A stretch of DNA of 64,000 bases from Pseudomonas sp. VD-NE ins (GTDB lineage Bacteria; Pseudomonadota; Gammaproteobacteria; Pseudomonadales; Pseudomonadaceae), in the NCBI RefSeq assembly GCF_031882575.1, contig NZ_CP134772.1:887001-951000 (forward strand), read 5' to 3'. Numbering within the stretch: position 1 is the first letter of the stretch; every line of letters starts with the position of its first letter. Position numbers and translations under genes: made by a program. Positions 8,126 to 14,378 of the stretch are shown here, piece after piece. The notes beneath the pieces are model-generated. The model did not search any database. It saw nothing but the letters and a program-made list of their open reading frames with translations, and had not been told where the DNA came from.

Positions 8126-8376
8126 CTTCTGATATCTCTCAGCGTTGGCGGTGTCTGCCGTGGTCTACCGACCCTTGACGCCTTGTTCTCGCCATCACGG
8201 CATTTTCGCAGGAACTCCCGCACGTCCTCCTTCAGCCAGCAGTGTCTGGTGCCCATCCTGAAGCTCTTGGGCAGCCAGTCGACCCCACGGCTCATGCCTT
8301 GGCGGACCGCAGCCTCTGTGCGGCCGAGCATCTTGCTCAGACCCGCTACGAACACAACTTCGCACTCATCGTTCAT
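8122..8376 (-). CDS. Small HTH phage-type protein
   Basis: This 84-residue protein, MNDECEVVFVAGLSKMLGRT onward, has an HTH-like N-terminal half (LSKMLGRTEAAVRQGMSRG), then SFRMGTRHCWLKEDVREFLRK, an arrangement like excisionase/AlpA-type binders. The basic tail ends GRPRQTPPTLRDIRR. The ATG at 8376 is chosen because CAGGAG stands 5 bases before it. A GTG at 8403 overlapping the previous stop would add nine residues. It overlaps the AlpA gene by four bases and probably acts in the same regulatory unit. Confidence 0.65.
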   Translation of the reverse strand: MNDECEVVFVAGLSKMLGRTEAAVRQGMSRGVDWLPKSFRMGTRHCWLKEDVREFLRKCRDGENKASRVGRPRQTPPTLRDIRR

Positions 8377-8399
8377 ATGCGCTCCTGACTCGGGCTCGG

Positions 8400-8618
8400 T
8401 CACTGCGCGCCTTGTGCTTTTAGTCGGGCGAGACCTTGATTGATGTGCCCGGCGTTCTCGCCGATCGTCTCCAGCGTGGTCCGAATGTTGTCACCAACGT
8501 CGGCGTGCCCTTGGGTTTCGACAAGTAAGGTCAGCTCCATTAGAGCGGCTTCCAAGGCGAGCTGGTTGTGATACATGCGTTCCAGGATATCTGGGAGAGA
8601 GTATTCGGGGGTGGGCAT
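8400..8618 (-). CDS. Small helical protein of unknown function
   Basis: This is a 72-residue, largely helical protein (PDILERMYHNQLALEAALMEL ...). It is not recognised beyond resembling small phage-island proteins. The ATG at 8618 has GGAG eight bases upstream. A GTG at 8699 inside a heptamer repeat would give 99 residues. It is first in a block of three overlapping or touching small genes that ends with AlpA. Confidence 0.5.
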   Translation of the reverse strand: MPTPEYSLPDILERMYHNQLALEAALMELTLLVETQGHADVGDNIRTTLETIGENAGHINQGLARLKAQGAQ

Positions 8619-8685
8619 TGCTTCGACTCCATTCGAGAAAAATGAAAGCGTAGCAGCGCTCATTTGATCGAGGCGGGAAACAAAC

Positions 8686-8727
8686 TGCTCACTGCTCACT
8701 GCTCACTGCTCACTGCTCACTGCTCAC
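8686..8727 (-). repeat. Six tandem copies of a 7-bp unit
   Basis: TGCTCAC is repeated six times without error (GTGAGCA on the minus strand). It lies at the 5' end of the small gene block 8618-7934. Each minus-strand unit carries a GTG, and the unit length is not a multiple of three. Copy-number changes would therefore shift any longer reading frame that begins in the array or alter spacing to the promoter. Confidence 0.9.
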
Positions 8728-9104
8728 TCGCCGACGAGCGCTCGGAGTCACTGGAAATGCTCGATGCCTGGGGGGTTGTGTATAGCCGGCGCAGAAACCA
8801 AAGAGAGCCTGGGTGACTCATTTCATTTGGATGCGAGTGCGGTCCCAATGCCGCAGTGTGGCGCTCCTACCACACCGATTTGGGTGGTAACCAGAATCGA
8901 GTTGGCGCTTTAGATGCGCTGTGTTGATTCCTACACAGAGTGTCGTTTTCTACACCAAAACCTGTTCGCTTTGCTGGTGCCCGTGATTGATGTGGCGTTC
9001 TCCATCGGCCCTAGCAATCAATTCGGATGTGGCGACGACGCGTAAATTCAGAACCCGAACTACAGTTGCCGCGTGGATAATCACTTTTAGGCAAAGGAAG
9101 CGGT
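8728..9104. other. Intergenic region without a recognised gene
   Basis: This stretch of 377 bases lies between the heptamer array and the small zinc-ribbon gene, which are transcribed divergently. It should hold promoters for both directions. No convincing reading frame or strong hairpin is seen. It contains one GGTAACCA word (8887-8894) like those of the repeat fields at 9400-9680 and 10908-10942. Confidence 0.5.
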
Positions 9105-9305
9105 ATGAGCTCAACTCCCCAAGTGAAATGCAGATGTGGCTCAACAAATTTTGAAAGCACAAAACCTATTCGCTCTCTCGACGATTTCGTCGGAGCTAAA
9201 TGCGGAAAGTGTGGAAGAGCTATCTCCCGCAGGGAGATCGATGATCAGGCTAGAGCCCTGGCGGAGGCAGTGATTAAACAGTCGCTCAAGAACCTCAAGC
9301 TTTGA
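9105..9305 (+). CDS. Small zinc-ribbon protein
   Basis: This 66-residue protein starts MSSTPQVKCRCGSTNFES. The pairs CRCG (residues 9-12) and CGKCG (residues 33-37) form a four-cysteine zinc ribbon. The central SLDDFVGAKCGKCGRAISRREI is a pattern seen in small genomic-island and prophage proteins. It is preceded by AAGGAAG at a good distance. It is one of only two plus-strand genes in the element. Function is unknown; nucleic-acid or protein binding is likely from the fold. Confidence 0.65.
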   Translation: MSSTPQVKCRCGSTNFESTKPIRSLDDFVGAKCGKCGRAISRREIDDQARALAEAVIKQSLKNLKL

Positions 9306-9395
9306 GCACAAACGTAATCTGCGCTGCTGGTTTTGTTGGAAACTTCTCATTTGGCAACAGGTGGAAAATTGCGGTTTCGGCTGAAACCTTGAGTG

Positions 9396-9680
9396 TAACC
9401 ATGCCTTGGTTGCCAGTCTGGAATGGTAACCAACCGTGGCAACCGTAATGGCAACCACCGATCAGGTTCGCGGCGCAGACTGCGAACCATTACTGCGAAC
9501 CTCGGTGCGAACCGTCTGCGGGTACGCTACGGCGAGTGCGTACCTATGGTGCGTACCAGCCTGCGTGCTTTGCGGTTTTTACGTAGTTCTGGTGCGCGAA
9601 ATCTGTGCGAGGAGCGTTACGTGAAACAGCGTATTTTGCTGTAACAGGGTGTGTAACAGCCTGCCTAGTTACACGTCGCC
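9396..9680 (+). repeat. Field of short repeats with ~12-bp spacing
   Basis: Groups of near-identical words succeed each other at 11-13 base intervals. TGG(T/C)AACC occurs at 9424, 9437 and 9449. TGCGAACC occurs at 9482, 9494 and 9506. TGCGTACC occurs at 9537 and 9550. TGTAACA words occur near 9640 and 9651. Inverted copies (GGTTGCC, GGTTCGC, GGGTACGC) lie among them. Open frames here begin inside the repeats and have no family resemblance, so the 441-base gap is treated as non-coding. It could be an iteron or operator field; the role is unknown. Confidence 0.55.
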
Positions 9681-9746
9681 GGCATGGGGGTCTGTTCCCT
9701 TTTTAGGGCGTCCGAAAACTCTCCACTGGGTCGCTGGCGGGGGCGA

Positions 9747-10379
9747 TTAATCAGGCTGGTCATCGGCGGGAGCTGGCTGCGTAGCGAGTTGTTCTCGAAT
9801 GAGCTTGGACAACAGTTCATGCAGTGGGCTTAGATCCCGCGCTCCTTGGGTGACAGACTCATCCACGAGGCGCAATGCATCAACGTATTCAGCCCGGTCG
9901 CGCCGAATCAGCTCTGGAAGTATCGTGGCGCCAGGTAGCCATCCCCCTGCTTTCACACACAATACGAAATAGCAGGCAGCCCTAGCAGTGCGGCCGTTGC
10001 CATTGATGAACGGATGAATGTGGTTCAGTCGCCATAGTACGAGCGCTGCCAGCGCAACTGGGTCGGACTGCTCCCAGTCCCTATTCACCATATTCACAAA
10101 ATCGTCCATTAGCGCCTCGACACGATAGTGTTCTGGAGGCCTATGGTTGCCTACGACGACTTGGCAAGGGCGATACTCACCGGCATTCGTATGCAGGCAA
10201 GTGATAGCCTGAAAGTTCAATGCCTTGATGATGTGGTTTGATAGGAATGCGCGGTCTACAGCCAGTGCAGCGCCGACTATAGACCGCAAAAAATCATATT
10301 GCCGGTTGCCATTAGAGACTTCCAGCTCGCGATAGATTGGGTTTTGCTCAGTGTTCCCGCAGAGCTCGAAGAGGATCAA
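9747..10379 (-). CDS. Fic/DOC-family toxin-like protein
   Basis: This 210-residue Fic-domain protein carries the complete catalytic loop HIHPFINGNGRTAR (HPFxxGNGRxxR) at about residue 119. Fic enzymes usually transfer AMP from ATP to a hydroxyl of a target protein, and many act as toxins. A preceding RVEALMDDFVNMVNRDW helps form the core. The likely start is a TTG whose bases overlap the stop of the upstream antitoxin-like gene (TTGA), with AAGGGG before it. No inhibitory (S/T)xxxE(G/N) motif is evident in the N-terminal part, so inhibition may come from the partner gene. Fic targets cannot be read from sequence. Confidence 0.85.
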   Translation of the reverse strand: MILFELCGNTEQNPIYRELEVSNGNRQYDFLRSIVGAALAVDRAFLSNHIIKALNFQAITCLHTNAGEYRPCQVVVGNHRPPEHYRVEALMDDFVNMVNRDWEQSDPVALAALVLWRLNHIHPFINGNGRTARAACYFVLCVKAGGWLPGATILPELIRRDRAEYVDALRLVDESVTQGARDLSPLHELLSKLIREQLATQPAPADDQPD

Positions 10380-10585
10380 CGTGTTTCCCCTTCGACTCCT
10401 TCCTGCTCCAGAATCAACTTGCGAACTTGCTCACGCGTGACGCCGTTATTAGAGCTCACCGAGCCGTATACGAACGAAACACGCTGTTCCAGCATCTCGG
10501 CAGCAGTCTGCTTGTGCTGGGAGGCCCCTTGGAGCGCACACAACAGACTTGGATCGGTCTTCAAATCCAAAAAATTCTTAGCCAT
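10376..10585 (-). CDS. Putative antitoxin paired with Fic
   Basis: This 69-residue protein, MAKNFLDLKTDPSLLCALQG onward, has EQRVSFVYGSVSSNNGVTRE. This segment resembles small proteins encoded directly before Fic genes. It is followed by a helix (EQVRKLILEQEGV). A GGAGG ribosome binding site precedes the ATG. The gene overlaps the Fic start by four bases, as in toxin-antitoxin pairs where the antitoxin is made first. A canonical class I Fic inhibitory motif is not obvious, so the mode of inhibition is uncertain. Confidence 0.6.
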   Translation of the reverse strand: MAKNFLDLKTDPSLLCALQGASQHKQTAAEMLEQRVSFVYGSVSSNNGVTREQVRKLILEQEGVEGETR

Positions 10586-11060
10586 GGTTACCTCCGTAAA
10601 TTCTGGTTGGCCTATAAATTCGACACCGGCCCATGCCATGTGTCCTTTTTATTTCTCGATCATGCTCACGGAGATCACGAGAAACGATGATTGCGTAAGG
10701 CGTTTACGAGGCGAGCGGGTGCCTCGTGCTGGTGATTGTAGCGTGTTCTCAAAATTTCTCACTTCGCGTTCAGTACCGACCGTCGAATCTGTTGATCGGA
10801 CGGAAACGACTAGTTTTGGGGGCCCGTCGTGTCTGGTCAGAATCTCCAGTATCCAGGTTGAAGTGGCCTGAACCGTGGATACCAGAGCGGATACCGGGTG
10901 ACGGAAAGTAACCAAGCGAGGTGGTTACCTTTACTGGTTACCGAACGCGACTAACCCGACTAACGGTCAATCTAGTTGACCTTCTTTGCCCTGCGGAGCT
11001 ACTAGACTCATGGCGACCCGAGTACCGCTCGGATTGCCCGTGACGTTATAGTTTCCTCAG
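10586..11060. other. Intergenic region with inverted repeats
   Basis: This region of 475 bases lies upstream of the Fic pair. It contains an imperfect inverted repeat (GTATCCAGGTT at 10849-10859 against AACCGTGGATAC at 10871-10882). It also has a GTAACCA (10908) and two direct GGTTACC words (10923 and 10936), the same motif family as the 9396-9680 field. A minus-strand open frame (10649-10915) has no start signal or family likeness and is not accepted as a gene. Confidence 0.5.
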
Positions 11061-11084
11061 TAAAAAGCCCGCGTCTGCGGGCTT
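11061..11084 (-). terminator. Rho-independent terminator
   Basis: On the minus strand AAGCCCGC/GCGGGCTT with a four-base loop is followed by a T run. It lies about 105 bases after the ejection-like gene ending at 11189 and would end that transcript. Confidence 0.7.
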
Positions 11085-11094
11085 GGAGGTCTTG

Positions 11095-11202
11095 GTGGAT
11101 TTCTCGAACTTTACGATGATCGACTTCATGATCTGGAAAGGCATCGCCATCGTCTGCGCTGCGGCGGTGTACGGTTTCTGGCTTGGCCTTACTGGTCGTT
11201 GA
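11095..11202 (+). CDS. 35-residue single-span membrane protein
   Basis: A GTG start preceded by GGAGG opens a 35-codon frame. It encodes a short polar N terminus and then one hydrophobic segment (MIWKGIAIVCAAAVYGFWLG) ending LTGR. Short proteins with the pattern FMIWKGIA...G occur in Pseudomonas phage regions. It is convergent with, and overlaps by 14 bases, the end of the ejection-like gene. Function is unknown; holin-like or regulatory roles are speculative. Confidence 0.5.
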   Translation: MDFSNFTMIDFMIWKGIAIVCAAAVYGFWLGLTGR

Positions 11203-12952
11203 CCAACTGCGGTGCCAAAAGAGGAAACACTCTGTTTGCCTTTTCCGCGCCGTGAGACAGTAGACCGCCTCCTTGGCTTGGCGCTCTCATTAGCAAGCCG
11301 CGCAACGCATTACTGTTCAGGGCAGCATTGGCTCCCCGGCCTGCCACCATGGCTCCACCGAACAGCAGCGGCGGGACGAAGCCAGAGCCGGCGCCAGCAG
11401 CCCCAAGGCTGCCAAGCATCAAGCGCTGCATAGCACCATGAGGGCTTTCCCGTGACCGTAGGAACTGCGCGCTGATATCAGCCAGATCTTGAAGTTCTGG
11501 ATTGCCGATGTTCTTCATGTTGGCCAGCCGGGCTATTGAGATGTTCCCCTCTGCGCCGTTCTGCGCCATCTTCTCCAGATCGAGCATCGTGCCGTATTGT
11601 TGGCGGACCTTGGCGAAGTCAGCGGCATCTGCCGGCGGCAATGAGCGGTTGAGAGCGCCCATCAGGGACTTCCTCAGATCGCTGGCATAGTAGGCTTCGG
11701 GGCTGTTGCGCTGGCCGATCCGGTCTAGCGTCTTCTTGATGTTGTACGCTGCCTGCCCGTCGATCTCGCCATTGTTCGCTTTGCCGAGGATCTCATCAAT
11801 CTGCTTCTGAATGATGCTCGCCTGCCCGGTTTCTAGCTCTCCAGCGGCGCGCTGCCCTTGCTCGGCCAAATCTTGCAGAAATTGGTCATCAACCTTGACC
11901 TTGTTGCTCTGCAGCACTGTTTCGAACTTCGATCCAAGTTCTTTCCTAGCATCGCGAAGCGCCATATTTACATCTGGCGAATCTTGGCCGACCGTTCGGC
12001 TAACGGCGCGATTGAGCTGGTTTTGCATGTTCGAGAGCGTCGCAGATCGACCACTGAGCGGCATATATTCCAGCGATGCAGCCAGGGCGTTCAATGGCTT
12101 GCTGTTGACGATCCGATCGCTTGGGATGTTGATGCCAAGGTCTTCAGCCCTTTTTGCGAGTGCGCTCACGGCGGGATTAACCTCTCCGCCTCGCAGGGCC
12201 CGGCCAAGTCCGCGCGTAGTAGAACCGACAGCCGCCGTTGCACCTGGGATTGCGCCACCAACTAGTGCACCAAGCCCAGCATCTTCCGGATTGACCAATC
12301 CTGCCGCCGCGCCACCAGTAATTGCACCGCCTGCGCCGCGCGCCGCCAGTCCAGTCAAGCCTTGCAGGCCACCGTTGCGGAATCCGCCAGAGCCGATGGA
12401 TTCGATCAGCGGGGCGATCTTTGCCACGCCCGGCAGCATTGCCGCGCCTCTGGCCAGCGCGCCGCCCATTCCCGCAGTCCCAGCGATTTCAGTGCCCAGC
12501 TTGCCACTCTTGAACGCCATGGAATCAGGCTGAGCGCCAAGATCCTGAAGTGCCCAATCCATATCCGCCCGGCGCTGACGGTTCGATTCCAGCGACAGTC
12601 CTTTGCCCGCGCGCAGATCCTGAACGATGTCATACGGCGCGACGATGGTTGCGCCGATCGAGCCAGCACCGCGCAGAGCGCCGCCGAGGATGTTGCCAGC
12701 GTCTTGCATCAGCTGCTTGCCGGCGTTGTCTGGGAGTGCCGGGAGATTGCCGAAGCGGCCCGCCTGACGGGATGGACCGGGCATTTGCGCGGCAGGTTCT
12801 GGCACGGTTTGCTCCGGCATTACCTGATCAGGTGCGTCATCCCACGTGATGCCGGCCGGATCAATCTGCGGTTCGTCATCCCACTGAATCGAGCTTGGAT
12901 CAATTGCCATACTGGATTCCCTCTTCGGGATACTGGAACGGATTTCATTCAT
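11189..12952 (-). CDS. Phage DNA-ejection/pilot-like virion protein
   Basis: This protein of up to 587 residues is rich in Gly and Ala. It has an N-terminal motif repeated twice (PSSIQWDDEP and PAGITWDDAP), then long Gly/Ala-rich hydrophobic stretches (around residues 150-260) and a helical C-terminal half (LSNMQNQLNRAVSRTVGQ, KKTLDRIGQR). This matches the make-up of P22-type ejection or DNA-transfer proteins that leave the virion with the genome. The ATG at 12952 overlaps the stop of the previous gene (ATGA); an ATG at 12910 with GAGGG before it is an alternative. It is striking that head, portal and terminase genes are absent around it. Confidence 0.6.
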   Translation of the reverse strand: MNEIRSSIPKRESSMAIDPSSIQWDDEPQIDPAGITWDDAPDQVMPEQTVPEPAAQMPGPSRQAGRFGNLPALPDNAGKQLMQDAGNILGGALRGAGSIGATIVAPYDIVQDLRAGKGLSLESNRQRRADMDWALQDLGAQPDSMAFKSGKLGTEIAGTAGMGGALARGAAMLPGVAKIAPLIESIGSGGFRNGGLQGLTGLAARGAGGAITGGAAAGLVNPEDAGLGALVGGAIPGATAAVGSTTRGLGRALRGGEVNPAVSALAKRAEDLGINIPSDRIVNSKPLNALAASLEYMPLSGRSATLSNMQNQLNRAVSRTVGQDSPDVNMALRDARKELGSKFETVLQSNKVKVDDQFLQDLAEQGQRAAGELETGQASIIQKQIDEILGKANNGEIDGQAAYNIKKTLDRIGQRNSPEAYYASDLRKSLMGALNRSLPPADAADFAKVRQQYGTMLDLEKMAQNGAEGNISIARLANMKNIGNPELQDLADISAQFLRSRESPHGAMQRLMLGSLGAAGAGSGFVPPLLFGGAMVAGRGANAALNSNALRGLLMRAPSQGGGLLSHGAEKANRVFPLLAPQLVNDQ

Positions 12953-13119
12953 GCGACTAAATCCTCCATAGGTAGCAGAGGACGGCGTTCTGCCAAGGCA
13001 ATCAGTGCGGCATTCGCCTGTACGCTTCCAGAATTCGCTGCGATACGCAGGCGCTCATATGCGGCGGTGATCTCTGCGCGGGTTGGCTTGGTTTGGTGGC
13101 CTCGGGTCTTGTTGGTCAT
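12949..13119 (-). CDS. Small protein upstream of the ejection-like gene
   Basis: This 56-residue protein begins MTNKTRGHQTKPTRAEITAA, continues AYERLRIAANSGSVQANAAL and ends PMEDLVA. It has a strong GGAGG ribosome binding site. Its stop overlaps the ATG of the next gene by ATGA, so the two are coupled. It is basic at the N terminus with one helical region and is not recognised. Two adjoining palindromes lie 19 bases upstream of its start. Confidence 0.65.
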   Translation of the reverse strand: MTNKTRGHQTKPTRAEITAAYERLRIAANSGSVQANAALIALAERRPLLPMEDLVA

Positions 13120-13137
13120 AAATCATCCTCCGATGCA

Positions 13138-13157
13138 AGGTTATAACCTAATATTAG
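13138..13157. promoter_or_regulatory. Two adjoining palindromes, likely operator/promoter
   Basis: AGGTTATAACCT (13138-13149) and CTAATATTAG (13148-13157) are perfect palindromes overlapping by two bases. They lie just upstream of the 56-residue gene and contain AT-rich -10-like words. This suggests a regulated promoter for the two-gene virion-like operon. The binding protein is unknown. Confidence 0.45.
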
Positions 13158-13323
13158 CAGATTTTGCTTTATCTGTATATTTGAACAGTGGTTTTGAAGG
13201 CCGGTCGTCCTGTCCTATAGGTCGAATCCTGAGTGTGCAATCGGAGCTGGCGAGCACCCCAGCTCCGGGGTTTTGCTCCTCCTTTTCAGGTCTGGTTAAC
13301 GAATACCAGTATTGAGTTGCTCA

Positions 13324-13644
13324 TCAGTTGCCCGTCAGAAAGCGCTTTTGAACCCATGTTCCTGGCGTGCCCGAGACGACACAAACCCAACCCTCGATCA
13401 CGTATTTGGAGCCGGCGGTGCCTAACTCCGACGGCGCCGAGTTCTTCACTGAGTCTCCCTGCATCCAAGGTCCGCTGGTAGGCGCAGCGGTAGGCGCAGC
13501 GGTAAGCGCAGAGTAGAAGGCAGTTATGCGACCCTCTGCGAGCTGATTGATCTGGTTGACGTGCTCACGCAGCACGCGCAGTAGCAGTGGGTCGGTGATG
13601 CCGAGTGGAATCGAAAGGTGATTGGTCGTTGATGGGATAGTCAT
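13324..13644 (-). CDS. Phage tail/fibre-associated small protein
   Basis: This 106-residue protein starts MTIPSTTNHLSIPLGITDPL. The N-terminal half has a helical segment (LLRVLREHVNQINQLAEGRI). The C-terminal half, GDSVKNSAPSELGTAGSKYV followed by WVCVVSGTPGTW and ending in TGN, resembles a beta-rich module found in Pseudomonas phage tail or fibre-related proteins. A short hydrophilic A/T/P linker joins the halves. It reads in the same direction as the virion-like genes. Assignment is by resemblance only. Confidence 0.55.
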   Translation of the reverse strand: MTIPSTTNHLSIPLGITDPLLLRVLREHVNQINQLAEGRITAFYSALTAAPTAAPTSGPWMQGDSVKNSAPSELGTAGSKYVIEGWVCVVSGTPGTWVQKRFLTGN

Positions 13645-13733
13645 ATGTGTTTCCTACAGGGCGCCTGCTTGCGGCGGGCTTTGGCTGAGTAGGGGCGGTT
13701 TGCCCCGGTGGCATTGCTCGTTGTAGCGCGCAC

Positions 13734-14042
13734 CTAGACGTGCGCCTCCATCGGTGTGTTCTCGTAGTCGGAGCGCAGATGAGCGCCCTCTGTGCAATGG
13801 CGCCCGGTAGGCGCGTAGCAAGCTCGACACACCATGATGTGGTTCAGGTATAGATCACGGGCGTGACGCCACTCAGGCGTAGCGGTGGCGGCGTTTGCGT
13901 GTGGGCCGGTGATGAACTGAGCAGGGCGTTCGACCCGAGTGGCCAGCACCAGGCGCGGGCGAGGTCGACTATCCATTTTTGGCGAATCAGTGCCGGTAAC
14001 GGCTGGTGGCATGTGATCGAGCAGGCCGGAGAGGAGGCTCAT
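13734..14042 (-). CDS. Small Cys-containing phage-island protein
   Basis: This 102-residue protein starts MSLLSGLLDHMPPAVTG. The C-terminal part has ATATPEWRHARDLYLNHIM followed by CRACYAPTGRHC, a possible zinc site (C-x2-C-x7-C). Similar ATATPEW...CxxCYAPTxRxC proteins are common next to replication genes in Pseudomonas prophages and islands. An ATG at 14069 would add nine residues. Function is unknown. Confidence 0.6.
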   Translation of the reverse strand: MSLLSGLLDHMPPAVTGTDSPKMDSRPRPRLVLATRVERPAQFITGPHANAATATPEWRHARDLYLNHIMVCRACYAPTGRHCTEGAHLRSDYENTPMEAHV

Positions 14043-14097
14043 GTCGTCATCTCGGCCTGATTGCTCCATTGCCCATATGTGTCTCTAGAAAAAAATT

Positions 14098-14330
14098 GGG
14101 GGAACGGGGGAACAGTGGGAACAGCCAATGTTTCTGGGGCTTCCAGAGGGGGATTCTGTTCCCCACGTTTTTTTGGGGGGAACAGTGATAACCAAATGCT
14201 CAGAAACGGGGAAACGCTTATATTCAAAAACATGTTTGTGTTCCCCCTGTTCCCCATACATTCAATAAGGGGGAACGGCTACAAGCCACGGTTTTACTGG
14301 CTGTTCCCCCGTTCCCCCTGTTCCCCACGT
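14098..14330. repeat. GGGGAACA iteron field, candidate replication origin
   Basis: About eleven copies of GGGGAAC(A/G)(G/C), some with one change, occur in both orientations in 233 bases. Plus-strand copies lie near 14098, 14106, 14117, 14175 and 14269, with a weaker one at 14205. Minus-strand copies lie near 14157, 14239, 14248, 14301, 14311 and 14319. The word resembles the P4 type I iteron GGTGAACA(G/A) bound by the P4 alpha primase/helicase. The field lies directly downstream of the DUF927 helicase gene. No gene is seen in the 336 bases 14043-14378. Confidence 0.65.
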
Positions 14331-14378
14331 TTGTAGGTTCCTGAGAACTCGGGCATTCGTACTTGTTGGATATGGTGG

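Noticed and set aside
8686..8727. Heptamer repeat considered as a CRISPR fragment
   Set aside because: Units are contiguous without spacers and too short for CRISPR repeats.
9423..9644. Two overlapping plus-strand open frames inside the repeat field
   Set aside because: Both start inside repeats, have no ribosome binding site and read as repeated Asn-Gly-Arg or Arg-Thr words; better explained as non-coding repeats.
10649..10915. Minus-strand frame of 88 codons upstream of the Fic antitoxin
   Set aside because: No ribosome binding site, no recognisable motif, and it covers the inverted repeats and putative promoter.
13242..13275. Hairpin GGAGCTGG/CCAGCTCC followed by GGGGTTTT on the plus strand
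   Set aside because: Looks like a plus-strand terminator but no plus-strand gene precedes it; left unassigned.
14098..14330. Iteron field considered as a G-quadruplex or CRISPR-like array
   Set aside because: The AAC following each G run and the mixed orientations fit iterons better; no constant spacers exist.
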